Assembly (NCBI GenBank): GCA_900491605.1
Contig: UESW01004624.1
Span: 381,036-445,035, forward strand
DNA length: 64,000 nt
Reading direction: 5' to 3'
Origin: Calamus simplicifolius
Taxonomy: Eukaryota; Streptophyta; Magnoliopsida; Arecales; Arecaceae
This document shows, in pieces, positions 10,756 to 21,519 of this stretch. The position numbers and the translations under genes were made by a program. The first letter of the stretch is position 1; every line of letters begins with the position of its first letter. The notes under the pieces were generated by a model. The model made no database searches. It worked only from the letters and a program-made list of their open reading frames with translations, and was not told the origin of the DNA.

Positions 10756-11394
10756 CTACGTAGAAGAAATCAATGGAGCTTGGACCTCAACAGTCCAAGA
10801 AGATTGATCATAGGACCTCGAGCCTAGGCCCTGACCCAAAATAGCCGTAGTCGAAGATTCGCAGTAAGGGCCTGTAGCCGAAATAGACAAGGCCTTCTCC
10901 CCCACCAAACCCAAGGCCTGGCACTCTACCGGGGACCCTAGATCAGCATACAAATTATGTAGCTCATGATATTTCATTTGTTTGACTTTAGAGGTAGAGG
11001 CTTTGCCTTTCTTCTTATCCATTTTAGTAATCTGCCGAGGGGCCAGGTAGTCCGCCGGACGAGCCCGCTTTAGGGGACCCGGGAAAACATCCCTACTCCC
11101 CAAAGTGCTGACCCCACCAGAATCCATTTCTAGAGATGCAAATGGATTCTTAGCTAGCAAAGAGGGAGAAAGTTCAGATTCAGAACCTTGACTTCCAGCA
11201 ACTGCCGGCACACCCAAACTCAGACCGGCATGCCTTGAGTCCCTCGGCACACTCATAGGCACAGAAATAGCTAGCACCTTATCCCCTGGAACCAGTCCCG
11301 AAACATCAGGCAGCTTCACCTCCACCCTAAAGCCTCTTGCACCCCTCCGACGAGTCACTTTGGACGGAGCAGCCCACACCTCAGCCGATGACAC
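10756..11394 (-). pseudogene. L1 copy 1 ORF1, C-terminal part
   Basis: An open frame of 212 codons lies just upstream of ORF2. It aligns in layout with ORF1 of copy 2: a basic TRRRGARG region, the motif NPFASLEMDSGG, and PGPLKRARPADYLAPR before the end. In copy 2 the equivalents are NPFAYLGLMSGDGG and PGPLKWARPVDCQAPR. ORF1 of L1 elements encodes an RNA-binding protein of the retrotransposition particle. The nucleocapsid zinc knuckle seen in copy 2 is missing because this copy is 5'-truncated at about 11400. Confidence 0.75.
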
Positions 11395-11399
11395 CGAAG

Positions 11400-11566
11400 C
11401 TGAGGGCGGAGAAGATGAGGACGGTCGCGGAGGTGAAGCTGGTGATGCTGGAAGGACCTCTTCTGTATGGTTCTTCTTTCTCTTTGTTGGGTTGCTTTGG
11501 TCTTGCTTTTAACTTGTCTGAAATTTCTGGCACCGGAGCAGAAACAACAGAGATGGCTTCTGTTTC
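11400..11566 (-). pseudogene. Captured host exon fragment with hydrophobic end
   Basis: Between the truncated L1 and gypsy B the minus strand encodes ETEAISVVSAPVPEISDK, then KARPKQPNKEKEEPYRRG, then a hydrophobic stretch TSATVLIFSALSFGVIG. It is preceded by a pyrimidine/AG context (TTTACCAAG) that could be a splice acceptor. The soluble, charged linker leading into a membrane-like segment looks like a real protein exon. I do not recognise the family. It ends where L1 ORF1 homology begins. It probably belongs to the Pack-MULE cargo. Confidence 0.4.
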
Positions 11567-11609
11567 CTTGGTAAAGTGTGTTGTGTTTTCTAATGCAACT
11601 CAAGTGTTT

Positions 11610-11614
11610 ATTTC
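11610..11614. repeat. Target-site duplication of gypsy B, left copy
   Basis: ATTTC directly before TGATGAGGGG. The identical pentamer follows the 3' LTR at 35399-35403. Confidence 0.9.
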
Positions 11615-12597
11615 TGATGAGGGGTAAAATCGTCATTGCATTATTAGTCACTTACATCGCGATGGGGTCGCGTCCAATTCAAACACCCTGCTTGCCAGCT
11701 GGCCAACTGGCATGACATTCTAGCGATAAGGTCAAATCAGCTTTGATGAAGTCGGATCACCCTGACACCCAGACCACCTTTATACTTCGGCCATCTGAGC
11801 CGAGCTATCCTTATTCCTCGGTAACCCGAGCTATCCCTATGCTTCGGTCATCCGAGCCGAGCTATCCTTATTCATCGATAACCGAGCTATCCTTATACTT
11901 CGATCGTCCAAGTCGAGCTATTCCTCGGTCATTCGAGCCGATCCATTTTACACTTCGGAAAACCAAGCTATTCCTCATCCAGGCCAACCATGGCATTCAA
12001 AATACCTCTATGAAATTCGGCATGGGAGAGCTCAAATCCATTATAGCGGAATGAGATTTCAGGTAGCGAATCATGCCCAGAAGTGGCCTAGGATCTGTGA
12101 GAGTGGCCTAGGTCTGTGTGATCATCAAGCCTCAAGGCATCAACTAGCTCTCCCAGCCGTCGATCCTTTAACTGACAAAATACGGACCCTATCGACCTCA
12201 TAACAAACTTGATTCGAATCCTAATAGTTTTCAGACCTCATCCAAGGCACGTCCAAGAAATCAGGTAATCACCTATAAATACCATAGCATTCCAACCTCT
12301 CAGGTACGTGCACAAAAGAACTCTAAGACAACCCCTTACGCATTCATTTTTACACACTCCATTAGAGCTCTCATAAGAGCTGGGAGGAACATCTTTCTGT
12401 GAGAGTCTTCTCCTCACATCTACTTGCTGTAAATCTCCACTGACTTGGGCATCGGAGGGTCCTCCGTAGAGGGCAACCCCCACAGCACTCTCTGCGTGCA
12501 GACTGTCTTGCAGGTTCCACCCTGAGGCGGCGAGATCAACGTCCGGATCAGGAGCCAGAAGAGCACTCGAGTCGGAGAATGGATTTCCGTGGCAACA
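11615..12597 (+). mobile_element. 5' LTR of gypsy B
   Basis: Starts TGATGAGGGGTAAAATCG and ends TTCCGTGGCAACA. The U3 has a loose array of CCGAGC(C)GAGCTATCC and CTTCGGTC-type units (11775-11960) whose halves CTCGGT and CCGAG are complementary. TATA box at 12274-12281. Confidence 0.93.
12274..12281 (+). promoter_or_regulatory. TATA box of gypsy B 5' LTR
   Basis: TATAAATA, conserved in the 3' LTR at 35075-35082. RNA would start some 30 bp downstream. Confidence 0.75.
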
Positions 12598-12599
12598 TA

Positions 12600-12617
12600 T
12601 TGGCGCTAGAGGAAGGG
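12600..12617 (+). other. Primer-binding-site region of gypsy B
   Basis: TTGGCGCTAGAGGAAGGG directly follows the 5' LTR by two bases, where a tRNA primes minus-strand DNA synthesis. I did not assign the tRNA. Confidence 0.6.
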
Positions 12618-12681
12618 CTTCAAGTCCCATAAACTTGTGATCTAGGAGACAAGACTCAAGAACCAGAGAAAAGCATCCTTT

Positions 12682-14377
12682 AATGGCCAATCAGAAGAGA
12701 GCTACATCTGAAGCTCAAGATCAGGCCGCCTCTTAAAGGCCTGATCCGATCAGCGGTGCAGCACCTCCACTACCACCGCCAACTGAAACTCCTTCACCAT
12801 CGACAACGGCGGTAACCCTGGACCAGTTCGCCGCTCTGGTTCAGCAGGTCCAAGCATTGACCCAGTTGGTCCAGGGATTCTAGGCGATCCTTGGAGCTAC
12901 TGTCCCTATTTCTCAGCCTCATGAGGAGGCCGCTGCCCCTGCCTCACCAGCGGTCTCTTCCTCCGACCCGCCTGAGGTGGCGGATCGTGGTCACTGGCCC
13001 ACAAAGACAAAACCGGTGCTACGGCGAGCTGGAGGGAAGAGCCCGCTCAGGTCCAGGTGGGTTCACTCCCCTTCCCCGGTGTCTTCCCATGATTCGACAC
13101 CGCTGCCATCTTCTCCTCATCTGATCCCTCATACCACTCTGAATGAAGGGATTAGACAACAGATGCAAGAGATGCGGCGAGAATGGCATCGAGAGCTAGA
13201 CGCCGCCAAGCAAGCTCCTCCACCCCAGCCGAAAGCGGAGCAGGGCATTCCCTTCTCTGAGAGGATCATGAGGGAAGTGATTCCCCCTTATGTCAAGCTC
13301 CCCACCATCGAGCCGTATCATGGATCCATCGATCCTGATGACCATCTCAGCAGCTTTAGATCCATCATGATGTTCCATGGGGCATCAGATGTGATTATGT
13401 GCTGAGCCTTTCCCTCCACCTTAAGGGGATCTGCCCGAACCTGGTTCAACAGCTTGAAATTAGGTTCCATTGATTCGTTTGATGAGCTGAGCTGTCTGCT
13501 CATCAGCCAGTTCATTAGTAGCCGTCGCCAATGATGGAGATCTGATTCCCTCTCCGAAGTCAAGCAGAGAGAGGGGGAATCACTGAAGAATTACCTCGAC
13601 CGCTTCAACACGGCCCTTCTAGAAGTGGACCACCTTAACCATGAGGTGGCCATGTATGCCCTGGCTGGAGGAGTGTCCAAGGAGAGAGACTTCTACCTAG
13701 CTCTAGAGGTTAACTACCTGAAGAGCCTTTCAGACATGATGTCCCTGACAGACAAGTATGCCAGGGTGAAAGAATCGAGGAGGTCGGCTCGGGCAGAGCA
13801 GATGAAGAAGAAAGAGGCAAAGGGCTCGGACAGGCAGCGAGCCCACACCGCGCTAGCCCGCCTCGCCACCGTAGAGCTCCTCTGCCGCCGCCTAGAGATC
13901 GAACTTGGAGTCCGGCCCGAAGGTTCGACCGCTATACTCCCTCACCATGCCAAGAGCTTAGATCCTGATGGAGATCGAGCGTCAACTTCCTCGACCCCCT
14001 CTCGAGGCAACGGAGCTCGGAGGGACCCAACCAAGTACTGTCGCTTCCACCGAGACTACGGGCATGACACCGAGGACTGTTGGCAGCTCAAGAATGAGAT
14101 CGAGCAGCTAATCCAGCGAGGCAGACTGAACCGGTTCAGGGGCCTCCCTGAGCCGAATAATGAAGAGAATCACCAACCTGAACCTCGCCAACTCTCACCA
14201 CCAAATCCTTCAGTTATCAGCAACGTCAATGTGATAATGGCGGTCAGATCCCCATCTTCTTGGTCAGACGAGGAGGAGAACCCGCCGAAGAAAGCTCGGG
14301 CTGATGAGCTTACTTTCTCTGATGAAGATCTAGGGAGGTACAGTACCCCCATGATGATGCTCTGGTTGTATCTTTAA
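12682..14377 (+). pseudogene. Gypsy B gag
   Basis: A likely start is ATG 12682 (MANQKRATSEAQDQAA), soon followed by a stop. The recognisable capsid region runs from about 12977: PYVKLPTIEPYHGSIDP, FRSIMMFHGASD, then WFNSLKLGSIDSFDEL and LKNYLDRFNTALLEVD. Near 14036-14090 comes the Tat-type zinc-binding motif KYCRFHRDYGHDTEDCWQL. Stops at 13403-13405 and 13532-13534 are both TGA where related proteins have Arg, consistent with CGA to TGA. A frame change near 14340 separates gag from protease (the other frame continues HDDALVVSLNMNNYDVHH). Gag would form the virus-like particle core. Confidence 0.85.
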
Positions 14378-14379
14378 AT

Positions 14380-17300
14380 ATGAACAATTATGATGTACAC
14401 CATATTTTGGTTGATAGTGGAAGCTCTGTTAATGTTTTGTATTTCGATGCCTTTGTGAGATTGAAATTCTGGGTAGAAAGCCTCCGACCGGTGGAATCCA
14501 CCTTGGTGGGCTTCACAGGTGATTCTATAACCCCTGAAGGAGTCATCACTCTGTCGGTCCGAGCTGGCACCTGGCCCCGCATGGCTACCGTGTTCATGAA
14601 TTTCCTCGTGACCAAGCTCAAATCCCCCTACAACACCATCCTCGGCAGACCGGGGCAAATCTCTCTCAAAGCCATCATTTTCGTACCCCATCTCGCCATG
14701 AAATTCCCCACTGAATGGGGAGTGGGGGCGGTTCGAGGAAGCCAGATCATAGCTCAGTATTGCTTTGTAGCCGACCTTCAATCCAGAAAGCCCAAGGTGG
14801 ACGGGCTGGATGCTCGGGAGGATCTCATTGAGCAACGAGGAGAGCCGACCGAAGAACTGAAGGAGGTACTGCTTGACGAGGCTCGGCCCGACCGAACCAT
14901 AAAGATTGGGTCACAGTTGGAAGAAAAGCCTCGGCAAGAGCTGATTGAATTCCTCCGGAAGAATGTTGATGTCTTCACTTGGTCCGCATCGGACATGCCC
15001 AGAATCAGCCCAGATGTCCTGGTTCATCGCCTTAGCGTAGATGAAACATTCTGGCCGATCAAACAGAAGAAGAGGAGCTTCGCCCCAGAGCGCAAAAGGC
15101 CATTGAAGAAGAGGTGGATAAACTCATCAAAGCCAAGTTTATTCGGAAGGTTAGTTACCTCAGCTGGCTGGCAAACGTGGTCATGGTGAAGAAGTCAAAT
15201 AACAAATGGAGGATCCGCATCGACTTCACTGACCTCAATAAAGCCTATCCAAAAGATAGCTTCCCTCTTCCGCGGATTGACCAGCTCATGGATTCAACTT
15301 CAGGCCATGAAATGTTAACTTTTATGGATGCATATTCGGGCTATAACCAGATCCGAATGGCGCCCAAAAACGAGGAGAAAACCGCCTTCATCATCGACTG
15401 AGGTATTTACTATCGAGTTATGCCCTTTGGTTTGAAAAATGCAGGTGCCACCTACCAAAGGCTGGTTAACAAAGTCTTCAAGGAGCAAATCAGTCGGAAC
15501 ATGGAGGTGTATGTCGATGATATGCTGGTAAAAAGCAAGGAGGCATTCCAGCACATCGAGGACCTTGCGGAGAGCTTCGCCACACTTCGGAAGTATCAGA
15601 TGAAGCTCAACCCCACCAAATGTACCTTTGAGGTCAACTCCGAGAAGTTCCTCGGCTTTATGGTTTCACAGCGGGGCATTGAGGAAAACCCCCAGAAAAT
15701 CCAAGCTCTGCAACAGATGGCTCCGCCAGGGTCAGTCAAGGACATGCAGCGCCTTACTGGGAGGGTAGCAGCCCTCAGCCACTTCATTGCTCGGTCGGTC
15801 ACGAAAGGCCTTCCCTTCTTCAAGGTACTTCGTCGGCCAAAAACTTTTAGTGGACCCCAGATTGTCAGAAGTCCTTCGAAGATCTTAAGAAATACCTTGG
15901 CTCGCCACCTCTCCTTAGTAGCCCGAAGCTAGGGGAGGTGCTGAACATGTACCTAGCGATCTCTGAAGGCGTTGTTGGCTCGGTGCTAATCAGAGAGGAG
16001 AACATAATCTAAAGACCTATCTATTATGTCAGCAAGCTGCTCAAGGATGCTGAAACGAGGTATACTCAGGTCGAGAAGATGGTCCTAGCTCTGGTGACAT
16101 CGGTCCGAAAGCTATGGCCATACTTTCAAGCGCATTTTCCATCGTCTTGACCGACCAACCCCTCAAGGCAATCATCCATCGCCCAGAAGCATCAGGAAGA
16201 ATGACCAAATGGGCTGTCGAGCTGAGCGAGCACGACATTCAATATCAGCCTCATCCAGCCACTAAAACCCAAGTTCTAGTAGAGTTCCTTCTCGAATGCA
16301 CCATACCCGAAGATGGCTCTGTTTCGGATACCCCCGGACAACCAAAGCCCAATGCCCCATGGTTGCTTCACGCCGATGGATCCTTAGGCGGTTCTGGCGC
16401 CGACCTAGTCCTCACCAGTCCGAAAGGCTCGACCTTTGAATATGGCATTCGCTTCTCCTTCCCGGCCTCAAACAATGAGGCAGAGTATGAAGCCTTACTC
16501 TCCGGACTCTGAATCACCCAGGAGCTTAAAGTTAAGAAGCTGATTGCCTACACCGACTCCCAATTGGTGGCCGGCCAGGTGCAGGGAGAATTCGAGGCTT
16601 GAGAGCCGAATATGATTCGGTATCTCCAAAAGGTGTGCGATCTATCCTCCTATTTCGATGAATTTAAAATTGTCCAGATCCCAAGGGTTGAAAATGCGCG
16701 CGCCGACCTATTATCCCGACTGGCAACTACGGAGTCGATGGATCTCAAGCGAAAATTCCACCTAGAGGTACTAGAGAAGCCCAGCATCATCGATGTTGAT
16801 CACGTGATGCAGGTTGACACCAAACCATCCTGGATGGATCCCCTGCATCAGTATCTCAAAGAAGGGTTGCTGCCCGCCGATAGAAAGGAAGCGAGGAAGT
16901 TAAAATTACAATCACCTCCTTATGTTCTAATTGATGACCGGCTGTACAAGCGGTCCTTCTCAATGCCACTGCTCAAATGCCTCCATCCATCAGAGGCCGA
17001 TTACGCACTTTGAGAGGTTCATGAAGGCATCTGTGGCAATCACCTCGGCAGTCGTGCCCTATGTCATAAAGTACTACGCCAAGGATATTATTGGCCAACG
17101 ATGCAGAAAGATGCTGACGACATTGTCCGAGCCTGTGATGCATGCCAACGACACTCGAATATCCAAAGGCTCCCCTCTGCTCACCTGACTTCCATCTCAT
17201 CCCCCTGGCCCTTCGCCAAATGGGGAATGGATATACTTGGCCCTTTCCCCCTCACGATGGGGCAAAAGAAATTTTTATTTGTTGCAATTGATTATTTTAC

Positions 17301-18061
17301 TAAGTGGGTTGAGGCCAAAGCAGTCGCCCAGATAATCGAAGCTCGTGCCAATGGCTTCGTGTGGAGATATATCATCTGCCACTTCGGTCTTCCTTACACC
17401 ATTATCATCGACAACGGGAAGCAGTTCAACAACCCTAAGTTCCGAGAGTTCTGTGAAGATCACGACATTCTCCATCGCCTGACCTCAGTCGGACATCCTC
17501 AAGCTAACACGGAGGCCGAGGTAACGAACCGAACCCTCTTGCAGGGAATTAAAGCTCGGCTCAACCAAGCGCGAGGCAGGTGAGCGAAGGAGCTCCATCA
17601 TGTGCTATGGGCATACCAACCACCGAGAGGGCTCCCATAGGCCAGACTTTCATTCAAGATGGCCTTTGGCACCGAAGCTGTTATCCCCGTGGAAGTTGGA
17701 CTCTCCTCCCCTCGCACCGAAGGCTATTCGAAGAATCCAATGACGAACAACTCTGAACCAATCTTGACTTGATAGATGAAGTCAAGAGAAAGCCCGGATC
17801 CGAATGGCGGCTTACTAGCAAAGAATCACCCGCTACCATTCAACCAGAGTCAAAGGAAAATTTTTCTCCCTAGGTGATCTGGTACTTTGGAAGGCATCCG
17901 TCTCAAAGCCACTGAAGCAAGGAAAGTTGTCCCCTAATTGGGAGGGTCCTTATCAAATTACAGAGGTGATCAGACCTGGCACCTACAAGCTCCAAGATCT
18001 AAATGGAAAATTTATTCCCTAGACATGGAACTCAGATAATCTTCGCATTTATCATCAGTGA
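14380..18061 (+). pseudogene. Gypsy B pol: PR, RT, RNase H, extra RNase H, integrase
   Basis: Aspartic protease: ILVDSGSSVNVLYFDAF (about 14407-14455). RT: FIRKVSYLSWLANVVMV, KWRIRIDFTDLNKAYPKD, VMPFGLKNAGATYQ and the catalytic MEVYVDDMLV (about 15500). RNase H runs about 15940-16130. The second, Tat-type RNase H follows, with LLHADGSLGGSGADL, NNEAEYEALLSGL and YTDSQLVAGQVQGEFEA (about 16360-16600). Integrase: HHCC finger (CDACQRHSNIQ, 17130), WGMDILGPFP, TKWVEAKAV, IIDNGKQF and VGHPQANTEAEVTNR. The end is NLRIYHQ, stop at 18059-18061. A one-base deletion near 15092 and in-frame stops at 15399, 16510, 16600, 17011 and 17581 break it. The region after 17640 is also frameshifted. Confidence 0.92.
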
Positions 18062-18175
18062 GAGTACGCCCTTCCTGAACTTACTTTGTCCATTGAATTA
18101 AATTTTCAAATATTCAAAAAATTTCTATTTTCGTTGCTTTCTTTGACGGCTACGATGAGAGACTGGTTTATAAAT

Positions 18176-19015
18176 CCTCGGCCGGGTCGAGCAATCTCCG
18201 GACCTTAGCCGCACCAAGTAAATATATCCCAGCCAGACTGGGAGGACTTCGTACCTTGGCAGCGCCAAGTAAAATATAATCTTGAAGCCTCGGCAACACC
18301 GAGTGATATATTATTTGAAGCCTCGGCCAATCCGAGTAGCGATCTTCGTACCTTGGCAGCGCCAAGTAAAATATAATCTTTATAATCCTTGGCTAGGCCG
18401 AGCGATCTCCGTACCTTGGCAGCGCCAAGTAAAATATAATCTTTTTAAATCCTCGACCGGGCCGAGCGATCTCATACCTTGGCAGTGCTAAGTAAAATAT
18501 AATCTTTTTAAATCCTCGGTCGGGCTGAGCGATCTCCATACCTTGGCAGTGCCAAGTAAAATATAATCTTTTTAAATCCTCGGTTGAGCCGAGCGATCTC
18601 CGTACCTTGGCAGCACCAAGTAAAATATAATCTTTATAATCCTTGGCTGGGCCGAGCGATCTCCGTGCCTTGGCAGTGCCAAGTAAAATATAATCTTTAT
18701 AATCCTCGGCTGGGCTGAACGATCTCCGTACCTTGGCAATGCTAAGTAAAAAATAATCTTTATAATCCTCAGCTGAGCCAAGTGATCTCCGTACCTTGGG
18801 AACGCCAAGTAAAATATAATCTTGAAGCCTCGGCAACACCGAGTGATATATTATTTGAAGCCTCGGCAACACCGAGTGATATATTATTTGAAGCCTCGTC
18901 AATACCGAGTGATATATTATTTGAAGCCTCAGCAACAACGAGTGATATATTATTTGAAGCCTTGGCCAAACCGAGTAATATGGTTCTGAAGCCTCGGCCT
19001 GGCCAAGTGATTTCT
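18176..19015 (+). repeat. 62/33-bp hairpin array in 3' UTR of gypsy B
   Basis: The block GTACCTTGGCAGCGCCAAGTAAAATATAATC recurs every 62-63 bp (near 18250, 18349, 18410, 18473, 18536, 18601, 18663, 18726, 18788). It alternates with CCTCGGC-TGG-GCCGAGCGATCTCC. Two patches (18273-18330 and 18822-18985) use a shorter 33-34-bp unit GAAGCCTCGGCAACACCGAGTGATATATTATTT. Dyads in the units are CTTGGC-AGC-GCCAAG, CTCGGC-TGG-GCCGAG and CTCGG-CAACA-CCGAG. Variation among units often keeps pairing. The array starts about 110 bp after the pol stop. Confidence 0.92.
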
Positions 19016-19380
19016 CAAACACTCTGACGCGACTAAGACGTCCTATTGTGCTTTGGCAGAGGTTAGTAACCTTTCTTCGCTTACCAGCAAGACTATAAAA
19101 AATATTTCATCTCAAAGAAATACATACATCATTCCTTACATAGGATCATATCTACTGCATAAGTCCGTAGGGCCGCCTAGGCCTTTCTCTGACCCACACA
19201 AAGACAAACACTTCCTCCGCGGGGATCAAACGACATGTCGGCAAAAAAAAGTAGCAAGAACGCTGCTGAACTTATAGATTATGCTACAGATTAGAAAGCA
19301 TAAAATGAGAGTGACAATTCTCAACACAATCATATCAGAAAAAGAAATGGATAATAAAAGAAGAAAGAGTAGAAAAACTT

Positions 19381-19388
19381 TCTTTATT
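19381..19388 (-). terminator. Polyadenylation signal of antisense unit 2
   Basis: On the minus strand AATAAAGA, preceded by TTTCATC and followed by a T-rich run. It lies about 345 bp beyond the stop of the ORF at 19734-20066 and could be its cleavage signal. Confidence 0.4.
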
Positions 19389-19733
19389 GATGAAAGATTA
19401 CAACATCTCAAGAGGCATTACAAGTGTGTCAAAGCACAAAAATACAAACAAATAAAAGGCTCGGCTGAGCAGCTTCGGTCGATGACGATGTCTTTACATC
19501 CGACCCCGAAATCAGAGAAACCAGACAGGCTCTGTTGAGCCACTGGTTAATGCGAAAGAACAAAACCGGCCATCCACGGGTCCCCCGGATGAACTGAGAG
19601 ATCCAAAATGGGCTAAGGACCTGTGGATGCCGATGCTGAAGATGCCTTCCCCCCAAGTGGGATGCTGGTCTGTTAGCCACTGCCCAAGCACATAGGCAGG
19701 GAACCGGCATACCAACACATCCCTTCTCCCTCT

Positions 19734-20066
19734 TCACATGGCAGAAGATTTCTCAGGCGAATGAACTGAGGGATTCAAGCTGAGGGAGGAGGCGAAATTC
19801 ATGTAAGTCATGGGGGGTACGTATGTCGTGCATTTCATGCAACCCCATGGCAAGTGACAAAGGACATACAGGAAGCGTATACGTGTGCTCCCCATATGAC
19901 CTCTGCGGGCCTCCCGTGCGCTCTCCATATGACCTCCGAGAATTCCTCCCTTGAGGACTATCTGCTTTTCAGCAGCTTCTCCATCACCCCAGCTATCTGA
20001 GACGAACCAGCTTTCAAAAGGAAAGCTCAAACTCTCTACTCTCGACTTCAATGAAACAGACGCCAT
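19734..20066 (-). CDS. Antisense ORF 2 of gypsy B, unknown function
   Basis: ATG at 20066 opens a 110-codon frame (MASVSLKSRVESLSFPFESW ... SVHSPEKSSAM). A TATA-like box (minus strand TATAAAAAT, 20132-20140) sits about 70 bp upstream, which would leave a short leader, and an AATAAA lies downstream. This makes a compact antisense transcription unit between the sense array and the larger antisense gene. I recognise no domain. A related frame may continue to about 19512 (FPAYVLGQWLTDQHPTWGEG), so the ORF may be truncated by a frameshift. It could also be a chance ORF in a once regulatory region. Confidence 0.35.
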   Translation of the reverse strand: MASVSLKSRVESLSFPFESWFVSDSWGDGEAAEKQIVLKGGILGGHMESAREARRGHMGSTRIRFLYVLCHLPWGCMKCTTYVPPMTYMNFASSLSLNPSVHSPEKSSAM

Positions 20067-20131
20067 AGAAACTCTTACAACTCACAGAAAAGAAAGTATT
20101 GGGAGATAGCCTAACACGGCCCACTCCTCCC

Positions 20132-20140
20132 ATTTTTATA
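20132..20140 (-). promoter_or_regulatory. TATA-like box of antisense unit 2
   Basis: Minus-strand TATAAAAAT followed by a GGAG-rich leader to the ATG at 20066. Confidence 0.45.
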
Positions 20141-20432
20141 GGCAAACAGACCGAGGGGCAGCCATTAAAGCAGAAAACCCCGAGATTCAAAACGCCCTGG
20201 CCACGCTACCACGTGATGGTTTAGGGTAAAAGAGCACTTTCCGAAGCGCACCGAACACATTTCCCAGGCCATGCATGACAAAAGATTTCCCTCTGACCTC
20301 GAATCAAGAGCCTTAAATGCAGGAAATCATCCGCCGGTCCTTGGGATACGGCAGGCCTGGGAAATCGCCTCATGAAAACGACGCCATCCAATGGCAATCG
20401 AATGCTTATCTCGTATATTAAAAAGACATGCA

Positions 20433-20955
20433 TTGGAAAATGCCAACAGGATAAATGCCCTACGCAAAAAACAAAGCATCCTTCGGTGAATTACAAATCC
20501 GTCTCATTCGCCCGGGCAAAAAACAAAATGATCTCTCATAGACCGGACCATCCACCAAATCTCGGCCGAGGTATTCGCACAGTTTTTGGTCATATCGCGC
20601 CGAACCATCTTATACCCCGGCCAAACGAGCCAATCTCTTATTTCAGATTGACCGAACTATCCACCTAACCTCGGCCCTGACCGAGACGTTTTCTCAAGTC
20701 TTAACCGAGCTAGCTCATACATCGGTGAAGCAAATCGGTTCAGCTTTGAATAGGCAAGGCATTCAGTTCGAAAGGAGCAAACCAACCCAAAGGCGAGAGT
20801 TACACATGATCCACTCACCGTCAGCTTCTAACACAAAACGGCCATTCAAGCAACAAGTGAATTAAAACAATAAGGCAAAACAGATGGAAACAAAAGACCC
20901 ATTCATTAAAGTTTTGGCCAAGGTACAAGTCTGAAAGGAGAAAAATACATATGCA
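20433..20955. other. Spacer between the two antisense units
   Basis: No ORF of note. 20540-20720 contains CTCGGCCGAGG, GACCGAG and ACCGAGCTAGCTCATACATCGGT, resembling the LTR U3 mini-motifs. Near 20900 the minus strand holds AATGAATGGG, a possible variant poly(A) signal for antisense gene 1. Confidence 0.4.
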
Positions 20956-21430
20956 ACCCTTAGGAGTCAAGGTTCAGGTCGATCCTAGGAGCCTCCTCGG
21001 CAACATCCGGGAGAACTTAACTTGCTTCGCCCGCTTCGAATGATGTTGGTTCCTCGGCAGCGAGCTGAGGGCGTTCTTCAGGAGCTGCGGCCTCGTTAGG
21101 GCCCAGAATAGCCTCAAGATCGACATCCGAGACGTCCTCATATTCCTCTTCTTCGGCCCTGGGGTATAAGCATCAAAATGTTCGGCATCCAAACAAGACA
21201 AATCCCATTCGAGATGCACCTGAGAGATCTTTGCTCGAGTCTCCTCTTCGCCGAACTGAAATGCATCGGCACAAGCCCCTCTACGTTCTTCAAGAATTGC
21301 GCAAATTTTTATACTCCTCCACAGCCGAAGTAAGCTGATTTTGGAGTTCGAAGTTCATTCGGCGACTCTCGGATAACTCCGCCCTTAAAGCTTTAAACTG
21401 CTCCTGCGTCTCGAGCCCAATTCTACCCAT

Positions 21431-21519
21431 CTGCAAAATATCAGAGTGTTTGAGCTCGCGAGCAAAAGAAAAATGCTGAAAACGAATAAAAAGGAAGACG
21501 TCGCATCTCTTCCTCTCAC
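21431..21519 (-). other. Candidate intron in antisense gene 1 (coiled-coil end)
   Basis: Minus-strand donor GTGAGAGG after AAAATGGCTCG, T-rich body, acceptor TATTTTGCAG before ATGGGTAGAATTGGGC. 89 bp. The flanking frames, as read, differ by one base, so either a nearby indel exists or the downstream frame is shifted. Confidence 0.45.

Larger units (their letters stand above)
6496..11400 (-). mobile_element. L1-type LINE copy 1 (minus strand)
   Basis: Poly(A) is seen as T-runs at 6496-6512, then the family 3' end motif (plus strand ACAAGCGGACGATCATAC). Going up the minus strand follow RNase H, a zinc-binding reverse-transcriptase domain, reverse transcriptase, an AP-type endonuclease and the C-terminal part of ORF1. 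The copy is about 4.9 kb and truncated inside ORF1. ORF2 has several frameshifts and stops. It splits putative Pack-MULE sequence and is therefore younger than it. Confidence 0.9.

Noticed and set aside
18168..19022. Minus-strand ORFs in the 62-bp array
   Set aside because: Repeat-driven frames with no domain.
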